From an uncultured Peptoniphilus sp. (GTDB lineage: Bacteria; Bacillota; Clostridia; Tissierellales; Peptoniphilaceae), in assembly GCF_946222045.1 (NCBI RefSeq), contig NZ_CAMILN010000015.1, positions 1-37,784 of the forward strand: a DNA stretch of 37,784 bases. Direction: 5' to 3'. Of the stretch, positions 5,831 to 12,840 are shown piece after piece. The stretch's first letter is position 1. Each line of letters opens with the position of its first letter. A program made the translations under genes and the position numbers. The notes beneath the pieces are model-generated. The model was not told the DNA's origin. It did no database searches and saw only the letters and a program-made list of their open reading frames with translations.

Positions 5831-7432
5831 TTATTTTTTTCTTTCTTCAATGAGTTTATTATACTCCTCTTCTAGTTTTTTTCTTTCCTCTTTAGGTAAC
5901 TCCATTGCTAGTCTAGAACTTATGGAAGATATTCTAAAATCAAGTAATAAACTATCTCTATCCTTGCTACTCATTGTTTTCTCTTTTTTATTTTTGTATT
6001 GTGATAAACTACCTTTAAAACTTTTGATTCTTTTATCTTCTATAATTAAAAGTGTATCTGCTAGATTATTTATAAACTCCTCATCATGACTTACAAATAT
6101 AAATGGTCTATCATAAGATTTCAATAGATTTTCTAAACTTTCTATAGCATTTATATCTAAAAAGTTTGTCGGTTCATCAAAAATAAGATAGTTAAAATCA
6201 GAAGTTAATATTTTAGCCAACTTTACCTTGGCTTTTTCTCCATCACTTAAAATACTTACAATCTTGTGGACATCATTAGTCTTAAATCCTAATCTCGCAA
6301 GAACAATTCTTGTCATTGTTTCATCATATATAGATGTATTTAATACATTTTCTAGGATATCAGCATCTTCTTCTAAAATATCACTCATTTGACTAAAATA
6401 ACCTATTTTAAGATTTGGATGCACCCATACATTTTCTTGATTTAGAATCATATTTACAAGGGTGGTTTTTCCACTTCCATTTTCTCCTATAAGAGCTGTT
6501 TTTGAATTATTTTTTATTTGAAAGTTGGATTTTTCAAATAAAATCTTATTTCCAAACTCTTTATTTAGCTTTTCTCCTCTTATCAAGATTTTTGAGTGAA
6601 GTTGTTTATTATCTGGAATGGATAGTTGTATTTCTGTTTCTTCTTTAGGTTTTTCTTTTACTTCTAGTTGATCTATTCTGGATTCCACAGATTTTACTTG
6701 TTTATCTAGTTTTTTCTTGTTTTCTTGACCGCCCATCTTATGGAGCCTTGCTTCTGAGTTTCCCATCCTTTTAGGCGTGGTTCTTACTTTTGATGATTGT
6801 TCTTTTATATTACTAGCTAAATTTTCAAGTCTTCTTTTTTCTTTTATAAAATTTGAATACTCTTTTTCTTTAAACTTAAGTCTCTTCTCTTTTTCTTCAA
6901 GATAGAATTTGTAGTCCCCATTATATTCTTCAATTTTTCCGTTCTTTAATTCTAAAATCTTTTTACAAGTTCTATTTATGAAATCACGATCATGCGAAAT
7001 TAGAAGATATCCTATTTTTCTTGAATTTAGCTTTCCTATAAGTTCTTCCTTTTGCTTTAAGTCTAAGTGAGATGTAGGCTCGTCGATTAATAGAAATTTA
7101 AAACTATCTGATAATAGGTCTGTTAGCTTTAATCTTTGTTCTTCGCCTGGACTATAGTTGTCATTAGCCCTTAACTGTGATTTAGAGTAGGTTTCATCAG
7201 AAAAGTACTTGGCTTTACTGTCATAATTTAATAAATAACCCAGTTCTCTATCCACTCTTACTTGACCAGTATAGTCTTTATCTAAGCCTAATATTATTCT
7301 TAAAAAAGTAGTTTTACCCTTACCATTTTCTCCTATTAAGGCTATCTTATCATTTTCATTTATTGATAAGCTATCAATTTCAAATAGCTTTCTATATGGT
7401 AAAGTTTTTATTAAGTCTTGTATATATATCAT
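5831..7432 (-). CDS. ABC-F ribosomal protection protein (Vga/VmlR-like)
   Basis: A 533-residue cytoplasmic ATPase with two ABC domains and no membrane segment. Domain 1 has Walker A GENGKGKTT at residues 34-42, a degenerate signature YSPGEEQ and Walker B LLIDEPTSHLD. A long charged linker, the drug-resistance region, spans about 185-285. Domain 2 has GENGSGKTT near 316, signature LSDGEKAKV, and LIFDEPTNFLD. A C-terminal extension with paired charged helices resembles that of Vga(A) and VmlR. Proteins of this group displace lincosamides, pleuromutilins and streptogramin A from the ribosome. The drug profile here is inferred from architecture only. The start has AGGAGG four bases upstream. An upstream leader peptide and hairpin point to drug-induced control. 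It is the cargo between the duplicated segments (cargo B), suggesting acquisition. Confidence 0.9.
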   Translation of the reverse strand: MIYIQDLIKTLPYRKLFEIDSLSINENDKIALIGENGKGKTTFLRIILGLDKDYTGQVRVDRELGYLLNYDSKAKYFSDETYSKSQLRANDNYSPGEEQRLKLTDLLSDSFKFLLIDEPTSHLDLKQKEELIGKLNSRKIGYLLISHDRDFINRTCKKILELKNGKIEEYNGDYKFYLEEKEKRLKFKEKEYSNFIKEKRRLENLASNIKEQSSKVRTTPKRMGNSEARLHKMGGQENKKKLDKQVKSVESRIDQLEVKEKPKEETEIQLSIPDNKQLHSKILIRGEKLNKEFGNKILFEKSNFQIKNNSKTALIGENGSGKTTLVNMILNQENVWVHPNLKIGYFSQMSDILEEDADILENVLNTSIYDETMTRIVLARLGFKTNDVHKIVSILSDGEKAKVKLAKILTSDFNYLIFDEPTNFLDINAIESLENLLKSYDRPFIFVSHDEEFINNLADTLLIIEDKRIKSFKGSLSQYKNKKEKTMSSKDRDSLLLDFRISSISSRLAMELPKEERKKLEEEYNKLIEERKK

Positions 7433-7436
7433 AAAT

Positions 7437-7473
7437 CCTCCTATGTTTTTGTGAGAGGATTTCTTTTCCTCTC
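7437..7473 (-). promoter_or_regulatory. Attenuator-like hairpins before the ABC-F gene
   Basis: On the minus strand GAGAGGA (7473-7467) pairs with TCCTCTC (7459-7453) directly after the leader peptide stop. The 3' arm, read as AAATCCTC, is also fully complementary to GAGGATTT, which includes the ABC-F Shine-Dalgarno sequence (7442-7437). The two pairings exclude each other. No T tract follows, so control would be translational. Which state is ON cannot be told from sequence alone. Confidence 0.6.
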
Positions 7474-7506
7474 TTAGTTATTTAGAAAATTATTTGTGTT
7501 AATCAT
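7474..7506 (-). CDS. Leader peptide MINTNNFLNN upstream of ABC-F gene
   Basis: A 10-codon open frame begins with ATG at 7506 behind a perfect AGGAGG with a 7-base gap and ends in TAA at 7476-7474. It is followed at once by the hairpin that can compete for the ABC-F ribosome site. Short leader ORFs with downstream alternative hairpins are the usual induction device for ABC-F and erm resistance genes, where drug-stalled ribosomes shift the RNA fold. The ribosome site is too good to be incidental. Expression and stalling are inferred. Confidence 0.65.
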   Translation of the reverse strand: MINTNNFLNN

Positions 7507-7661
7507 TTATCTGTACCTCCTAATACTATTTCATAATAGATACCCAATTCAGAATACTATAAGCCCTTTGTCATAAGAAACCGATTCACTTGTATAATTA
7601 CTACATCTTATATCCCTATCAAGAGCCAGAATTGTAGTAATAACTCCCTCTATCTTTTAAA

Positions 7662-7782
7662 TCTTCATTTTATAATATTTTTTCAAAACTACATAAGAAG
7701 ATTTAAAGATATAATTATGTTTTAAAAAATATTTCAAAACATCTTAACTTAAGTAATAAATAGGCACAAAAATAGGGAAGAG
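7662..7782. repeat. 121-bp exact repeat, copy 2 (native)
   Basis: Identical to 5291-5411; this copy adjoins the intact nfn gene and its working terminator. Confidence 0.92.
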
Positions 7783-7796
7783 GCAAACTCTTCCCT
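7770..7796 (-). terminator. Terminator of the nfn gene
   Basis: The perfect 9-bp stem AGGGAAGAG (7774-7782) / CTCTTCCCT (7788-7796) has a 5-base loop. On the minus strand it is followed by ATTTTTG, giving a rho-independent terminator 10 bp after the stop. Confidence 0.88.
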
Positions 7797-7805
7797 TAAT
7801 TTATA

Positions 7806-10115
7806 TTATTTATTTCTCAAAAATTCATCAATGGACTTTGCGGCATTTTTACCAGCTCCCATGGCAAGGATTACTGTTGCAGATCCTGTAACTGCATCTC
7901 CACCGGCAAAGATTTCTTGGCGAGATGTTTGGGACTCTTCATTTACAATGATGCCGCCCCAGTTTTCTATGTCAAGATTTTTTGTAGTTGAAGAAATTAG
8001 TGGGTTTGGATTTGTACCTAGAGCCATGATAACTGTTTGGAAGTTTTCTTCATAGTCACTTCCTTCAATGGCAACTGGTCTTCTTCTGCCAGATGCATCA
8101 GGTTCTCCAAGTTCGTTTCTCACGCACTTCATTCCCTTAACCCAGCCCTCATCATCTCCAAGGATTTCAACAGGAGCAGTTAGCATTTCAAACTTGATGC
8201 CCTCTTCCTTGGCGTGGTGGACTTCTTCAGTTCTTGCAGGTAATTCCTTTTCAGTACGTCTGTAGACAATGGAAACATCAGCTCCAAGTCTCTTTGCAAC
8301 TCTTGCAGCATCCATGGCAACATTTCCGCCACCAATAACTGCAACTTTTTCTCCAACGTTAACTGGAGTGTCGTACTCTTCGTCAAAGGACCTCATGAGG
8401 TTATTTCTTGTCAAGAATTCGTTGGCTGAATAAACTCCATTTAGATTTTCGCCAGGAATATTCATAAACTTAGGTAGGCCGGCACCTGATCCAATAAAGA
8501 CTGCTTCAAAACCTTCCTTGATTAGGTCGTCTATGGTTTCAGTCCTGCCTATTACAAAGTTATTTTCGAATTTAACTCCAAGTTTCTTTATATTTTCAAC
8601 TTCGTACTCAACAACTTCGTCTGGAAGCCTAAATTCTGGAATACCGTATATTAAAACTCCACCAGATTGTTGTAAGGCTTCAAAAACCGTTACGTCGTAG
8701 CCCATTTTTGCAAGTTCACCTGCACAAGTAAGGCCAGCTGGTCCTGCTCCAACTATTGCAACCTTCTTGTCAATCTTTCTGATGTCGGCACTTTCTTGGA
8801 TTTGGTGACGTCTTGCATAGTCAGCTGCAAATCTTTCAAGTTTACCAATAGAAACTGCATCGCCCTTATTTAAGAGGACACATCTTTCTTCACATTGAGA
8901 TTCTTGTGGACAAACCCTGCCGCAAACTGCAGGAAGAGAAGTGTAAAGAGAAAGAACCTTGTAGGCTTGCTCAAAGTTGCCACTTGCAATTTCCTTTATG
9001 AAGCCAGGGATGTCAATGGAAACTGGACAGCCTTCAACGCAGCCAGGTTTCTTACAGTTTAGACATCTGGAAGCTTCTGTTGCTGCTTCTTCGGCAGTGT
9101 AGCCAAGGCAAACCTCTTTGAAGTTTTTGTTTCTTTCATCAGGTGCTTGTTCAGCAATTGGAACCTTTTTAAACCTGTCTTCGGCTTTCTTTATTTCAAA
9201 GTCTTGATTGTCCTTTAAAGAAGTCTCGGCCTTGTGATCAGACACTGCAAGGTCCATTGTGCAGTGGTGGTCAGCAATTGTTTGAGTCTTCTTGTTGTCA
9301 ATGTATTGTCTTTGTCTTTTCATGGCAGAATCAAAGTCAACGAGGTGACCGTCAAATTCTGGTCCATCAACGCAGGCAAACTTAGTTTTTCCATCAATAG
9401 AAACACGACAAGCACCACACATGCCAGTTCCATCAACCATAATAGGGTTTAGGGAAACTGTTGTTGGAAGGTCGTACTTTTTAGTAGTTAGGCAGACAAA
9501 CTTCATCATTATCATTGGACCAATGGAAACCACTTGGTCGTAGTGTTTCTTTTCATTTTCCACAAGGTCCACAATCTTGTCGGTAACAAGACCCTTGAAG
9601 CCATAGGATCCGTCATCAGTTGCTATGTATAGGTTGTCGCAAACGGATTTTAATTCGTCTTCAAGGATTACAAATTCTTTGGACTTTGCCCCAATGATTA
9701 TGTCGCAGTGAAGTCCCTTGTCCTTGAAAAATTTAGCCTGAGGATAAACTGGTGCAGTACCAACTCCACCTGCTACGAATAAGTATCTCTTGTCCTTTAG
9801 GTCTTCTAGGTCCATGTCATAAAAATCTGATGCGTGGCCAAGAGGTCCAACAAAGTCCTTGAAGCTTTCTCCTTCTTCAAAGGCTGCAATCTTCTTTGTA
9901 GATTCACCAGAAGCTTGGACAACTATTTGGACAGACCCTCTATCTATGTCGTAATCAGAAATAGTTAGGGGAATTCTCTCAGAATATTTGTCAGCAATTA
10001 AAATAACAAATTGGCCTGGCTTTGCAGATGCTGCAATCTTAGGCGCATATATGTCAAATAAAAATATATTTGGCGCAAGTTCTTCTTTTCTTAAAATTTT
10101 TGGCAAAATAATCAC
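7806..10115 (-). CDS. Fused NfnA-NfnB-like NAD(P)H:ferredoxin oxidoreductase (SudB-SudA / GltA-type fusion)
   Basis: A 769-residue flavoenzyme joining two proteins that are separate in most bacteria. Residues 1-285 are the NfnA/PyrK-type FAD and NAD(H)-binding part, with a [2Fe-2S] set C233, C236 and C248. Residues about 315-769 are the NfnB/glutamate-synthase-small-subunit part: CLNCKKPGCVEGCP and VCGRVCPQESQCEERC bind two [4Fe-4S] clusters, GAGPAGLTCAGEL binds FAD, and GGGNVAMDAARVAKRLGA binds NADPH. NfnAB couples NADH and reduced ferredoxin to NADP reduction by electron bifurcation; databases often label such fusions as PyrK/glutamate synthase. The GTG at 10115 is only one base from GGAG. 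The TTG at 10106 has better spacing and gives the conventional N-terminus MPKILRKEEL. No glutamate synthase large subunit is nearby. Confidence 0.88.
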   Translation of the reverse strand: MIILPKILRKEELAPNIFLFDIYAPKIAASAKPGQFVILIADKYSERIPLTISDYDIDRGSVQIVVQASGESTKKIAAFEEGESFKDFVGPLGHASDFYDMDLEDLKDKRYLFVAGGVGTAPVYPQAKFFKDKGLHCDIIIGAKSKEFVILEDELKSVCDNLYIATDDGSYGFKGLVTDKIVDLVENEKKHYDQVVSIGPMIMMKFVCLTTKKYDLPTTVSLNPIMVDGTGMCGACRVSIDGKTKFACVDGPEFDGHLVDFDSAMKRQRQYIDNKKTQTIADHHCTMDLAVSDHKAETSLKDNQDFEIKKAEDRFKKVPIAEQAPDERNKNFKEVCLGYTAEEAATEASRCLNCKKPGCVEGCPVSIDIPGFIKEIASGNFEQAYKVLSLYTSLPAVCGRVCPQESQCEERCVLLNKGDAVSIGKLERFAADYARRHQIQESADIRKIDKKVAIVGAGPAGLTCAGELAKMGYDVTVFEALQQSGGVLIYGIPEFRLPDEVVEYEVENIKKLGVKFENNFVIGRTETIDDLIKEGFEAVFIGSGAGLPKFMNIPGENLNGVYSANEFLTRNNLMRSFDEEYDTPVNVGEKVAVIGGGNVAMDAARVAKRLGADVSIVYRRTEKELPARTEEVHHAKEEGIKFEMLTAPVEILGDDEGWVKGMKCVRNELGEPDASGRRRPVAIEGSDYEENFQTVIMALGTNPNPLISSTTKNLDIENWGGIIVNEESQTSRQEIFAGGDAVTGSATVILAMGAGKNAAKSIDEFLRNK

Positions 10116-10220
10116 ACTCCAAGATTATTATAGCATAAGGGCAATTGTTCTTGATGGGAAATTTAATATAGTAAGATTATTTATTTAAGATTATAGGGAG
10201 ACCACAAATGTGAAAAAATA

Positions 10221-10249
10221 TTTACTAATGTGTAAATTTCAAGTATATT
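10221..10249 (+). promoter_or_regulatory. proBA promoter
   Basis: -35 TTTACT (10221-10226), a 17-bp spacer and -10 TATATT (10244-10249) lie 19 bp before the proB ATG. The same -35 hexamer and spacing occur before hutU. Confidence 0.6.
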
Positions 10250-10267
10250 ATAAATAAGGTGGTTGAA

Positions 10268-11050
10268 ATGAGAAAATTTTCAAGAGAAATAAAGAAAGTC
10301 GTGATAAAGGTTGGGTCCTCATCCATAACCCACGACAATGGAAAAATAAATTTACAAAAAATCGACGAGCTCTGCTTTGAAATTGCAAACCTAAAGAACC
10401 AAGGCTATGATGTTGTTCTTGTTTCTTCAGGTGCCATAGCAGCAGGTCGTGCAAAATTAAATCTAGTGGAAAGGCCAAAGGAAACTTCTGACAAGCAGGC
10501 AGCTGCAGCAGTAGGTCAAGTTGCCCTGACAAATATTTATGACAGGTCCCTTGTCTCCTATGGTTACAATTCTGCCCAAGTCCTACTCACAAGGACTATT
10601 GAAGTTGACGACGAGATGAGGGTCAATGCAGAGAATACCTTTGAGAAACTTTTGGGCATGAATGTAATCCCCATAATAAATGAGAACGACACAATTTCTA
10701 CTTATGAAATTAAGTTTGGGGACAACGACACCCTCTCGGCAGTTATTGCCAGGATGATTGATGCAGACTTACTTATTATGTTAACAGACATAGAGGGACT
10801 TTATACTGACGACCCGAGAAAAAATCCTGAAGCAAAGATTATCCACGAGGTTGCAGACATAAAAGACGTGGAAGGTATGGCCAAGGAAACTAATTCTAAG
10901 GTTGGAACAGGTGGGATGTACACCAAGATTAAGGCGGCCAAGCTTGCCATAGAAAAGGACATAGAAGTTGTAATTGGATCTGGAGAAAATATGAAGATCA
11001 TCAGGGATATAATAAAAGGAGAAGAAATTGGAACATATTTTAAGTGTTAA
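10268..11050 (+). CDS. proB: Glutamate 5-kinase
   Basis: ProB phosphorylates glutamate to gamma-glutamyl phosphate, the first step of proline synthesis. The ATG at 10268 is chosen because AAGGTGG lies six bases upstream; an in-frame GTG at 10259 falls inside that ribosome site. The 260-residue protein is the amino-acid-kinase domain alone: VIKVGSSS near residue 12, VSSGAIAAGR near 54, NENDT near 137, and the GTGGMYTKIKAA motif near 216. The C-terminal PUA domain of the 367-residue E. coli enzyme is absent, as in many Firmicutes. It overlaps proA by 23 bp. No proC is in view. Confidence 0.96.
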   Translation: MRKFSREIKKVVIKVGSSSITHDNGKINLQKIDELCFEIANLKNQGYDVVLVSSGAIAAGRAKLNLVERPKETSDKQAAAAVGQVALTNIYDRSLVSYGYNSAQVLLTRTIEVDDEMRVNAENTFEKLLGMNVIPIINENDTISTYEIKFGDNDTLSAVIARMIDADLLIMLTDIEGLYTDDPRKNPEAKIIHEVADIKDVEGMAKETNSKVGTGGMYTKIKAAKLAIEKDIEVVIGSGENMKIIRDIIKGEEIGTYFKC

Positions 11051-12284
11051 AGAATTGGGAAAGATTGCAAAGGAAGCATCCTACAAGTTAAAAAAATTAA
11101 AAACTAAGGAAAAAAATGCCATGCTTCTTGAAATCAAGAAGGCCTTATTATCTGAAAAGGAAAATATTTTAAGAGCCAATGAAGAAGACATCAAAAAGGG
11201 TAGAGAAAACAAGATGCCGGAAGGCCTAATCGACAGACTTCTCTTAACTGATGAGAGAATCGAAGGCATGGCTAAGTCCATTGACGAAGTTATTGACTTT
11301 AAGGACCCAGTTGGCAAGGTCCTATCAATGGAAGAAAACTATGCAGGTCTTTTAATTGGTAAGAAGACTGTCCCAATGGGAGTTATTGCCATAATTTATG
11401 AATCAAGACCAAATGTAACTCTTGATGCAGCGATTTTATCTCTCAAGGCTTCAAGTGCCATTATCCTTCGTGGTGGCAAGGAGTCTATCAAGTCCAACAT
11501 AGCCATAGCTGATGCCATTAGACTTGGGATAAAAAATGCTGGCTACGATGAGGACTTTGTCCAAATTGTAAAGGACACGTCAAGAGAATCCTCAAAGGAA
11601 TTGATGCAACTAAAGGGTTATGTTGACCTTTTACTTCCAAGAGGATCAGCATCTCTTATTAACTCAGTAGTTGAAAATGCCAAGGTACCTGTAATTGAAA
11701 CAGGAGTGGGCAACTGCCATATATATGTTGACGATATATGCGATATAGAAAATGCTGTAAAAATTATTGAAAATGCAAAGACTCAAAGAATTGGAGTTTG
11801 TAATGCAGTGGAATCACTTGTCTTAAATAAGAATCTACCAGATGAGTTTTTTGATTTATTTAACCAAGTGGTAGAAAAATATGACATCAAGGTTCATGCA
11901 GATGAGGAATCTCTTCCTAAAATTAAAAATGCCGTCAAGGCAGAAGAAGATGATTATGGCAGGGAATATTTGGACTATGAAGTTTCTGTTAAGACAGTTG
12001 ATGATGTATATGCTGCTATTGACCACATAACAAGATATTCAACAGGCCATTCAGAATCTATCTTGACAGAGTCCTATGAAAGAGCAATGAAGTTTTTAGA
12101 AGAAGTTGACTCAGCTTGTGTCTATGTAAATGCTTCAACAAGATTTACTGATGGAGGAGAATTTGGCAAGGGAGCAGAACTTGGGATTTCAACACAAAAA
12201 CTCCACGCAAGGGGACCAGTGGGCCTTGACGAACTTGTGAGTTACAAATATATAATCTTTGGCCATGGAGAATACAGGAAGTAA
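11028..12284 (+). CDS. proA: Gamma-glutamyl phosphate reductase
   Basis: ProA reduces gamma-glutamyl phosphate to glutamate semialdehyde with NADPH, the second proline step. The 418-residue length is typical of the ALDH-superfamily ProA. Seen are VPMGVIAIIYESRPNVT (about 116-132), ILRGGKE, the catalytic cysteine in RIGVCNAVESLV near residue 256, and the C-terminal STRFTDGGEFGKGAELGIST motif. The start is TTG inside proB, supported by AAAGGAG seven bases upstream. Overlap with proB implies coupled translation and a joint enzyme complex that protects the labile intermediate. Confidence 0.96.
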   Translation: MEHILSVKELGKIAKEASYKLKKLKTKEKNAMLLEIKKALLSEKENILRANEEDIKKGRENKMPEGLIDRLLLTDERIEGMAKSIDEVIDFKDPVGKVLSMEENYAGLLIGKKTVPMGVIAIIYESRPNVTLDAAILSLKASSAIILRGGKESIKSNIAIADAIRLGIKNAGYDEDFVQIVKDTSRESSKELMQLKGYVDLLLPRGSASLINSVVENAKVPVIETGVGNCHIYVDDICDIENAVKIIENAKTQRIGVCNAVESLVLNKNLPDEFFDLFNQVVEKYDIKVHADEESLPKIKNAVKAEEDDYGREYLDYEVSVKTVDDVYAAIDHITRYSTGHSESILTESYERAMKFLEEVDSACVYVNASTRFTDGGEFGKGAELGISTQKLHARGPVGLDELVSYKYIIFGHGEYRK

Positions 12285-12460
12285 GATAATTTTTAGGATA
12301 TTTTAGTAGATTTTTTAAATTAATAATTTTATCTGTTTGTTGTAAGATCAAATTTTTAAAAAGTAGATTTAGAAAAGAATTTAGAATCTAAGTAGAGAAT
12401 TGATTTTAAATTTAAATTTTACAATAAATAGGGACAAATTAATAAAATAAATTTTGAAGT

Positions 12461-12486
12461 CGGCAGGTCATCCTGTCGATTTTTTT
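12461..12486 (+). terminator. Terminator downstream of proBA
   Basis: The stem CGGCAGG / CCTGTCG with a TCAT loop and one G.U pair is followed by seven T. It lies about 180 bp past the proA stop and is the first convincing terminator. Confidence 0.85.
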
Positions 12487-12785
12487 GGGAATTTTTATGG
12501 AAAAAAATTACTTTATTGATGTCATTTTAAAATATTTTATGAAGGAAGATGTGAAAATAATTTGAAGAAAATTATTAAGTTGGAATTTTAAAGAAGGAAA
12601 TAGACAGGATAAAATTATGCGTAAAAAAATTAAAAGGAATGTAAGTTAAAAAAAGAGAAAAAAATTTGAGAAGATGATAAGGGAAATAATAAATAAAAAT
12701 AAATTTGCCTTGTTTAAAATTAGTTACAAAAGAAATTTAATCCTATCTCGTGACTTAAATCCACAGGATAAGTGGAAAATTTCAC
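12487..12785. other. AT-rich gap with no recognised gene
   Basis: About 300 bp, strikingly purine-rich on the plus strand (long A/G runs between 12540 and 12700). No open frame with a ribosome site, no tRNA-like fold and no repeat was found. It may simply be spacer DNA between convergent operons. Confidence 0.5.
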
Positions 12786-12815
12786 AAAAAAAGAAGAAGC
12801 TGTGAAGCCTCTTCT
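12786..12815 (-). terminator. Terminator of the TRAP operon
   Basis: On the minus strand AGAAGAGGCT (12815-12806) pairs with AGCTTCTTCT (12801-12792), with one G.U pair and a TCAC loop. It is followed by a run of seven T. Confidence 0.9.
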
Positions 12816-12840
12816 TAATTTATTAATTTAAAGAATATTT

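Noticed and set aside
10259..10267. GTG start for proB at 10259
   Set aside because: The GTG lies inside the AAGGTGG ribosome site that serves the ATG at 10268.
12487..12785. Possible small RNA or short gene in the purine-rich gap after proBA
   Set aside because: No promoter-terminator pair encloses it, no ribosome site or conserved fold was seen; the strand asymmetry alone is not enough.
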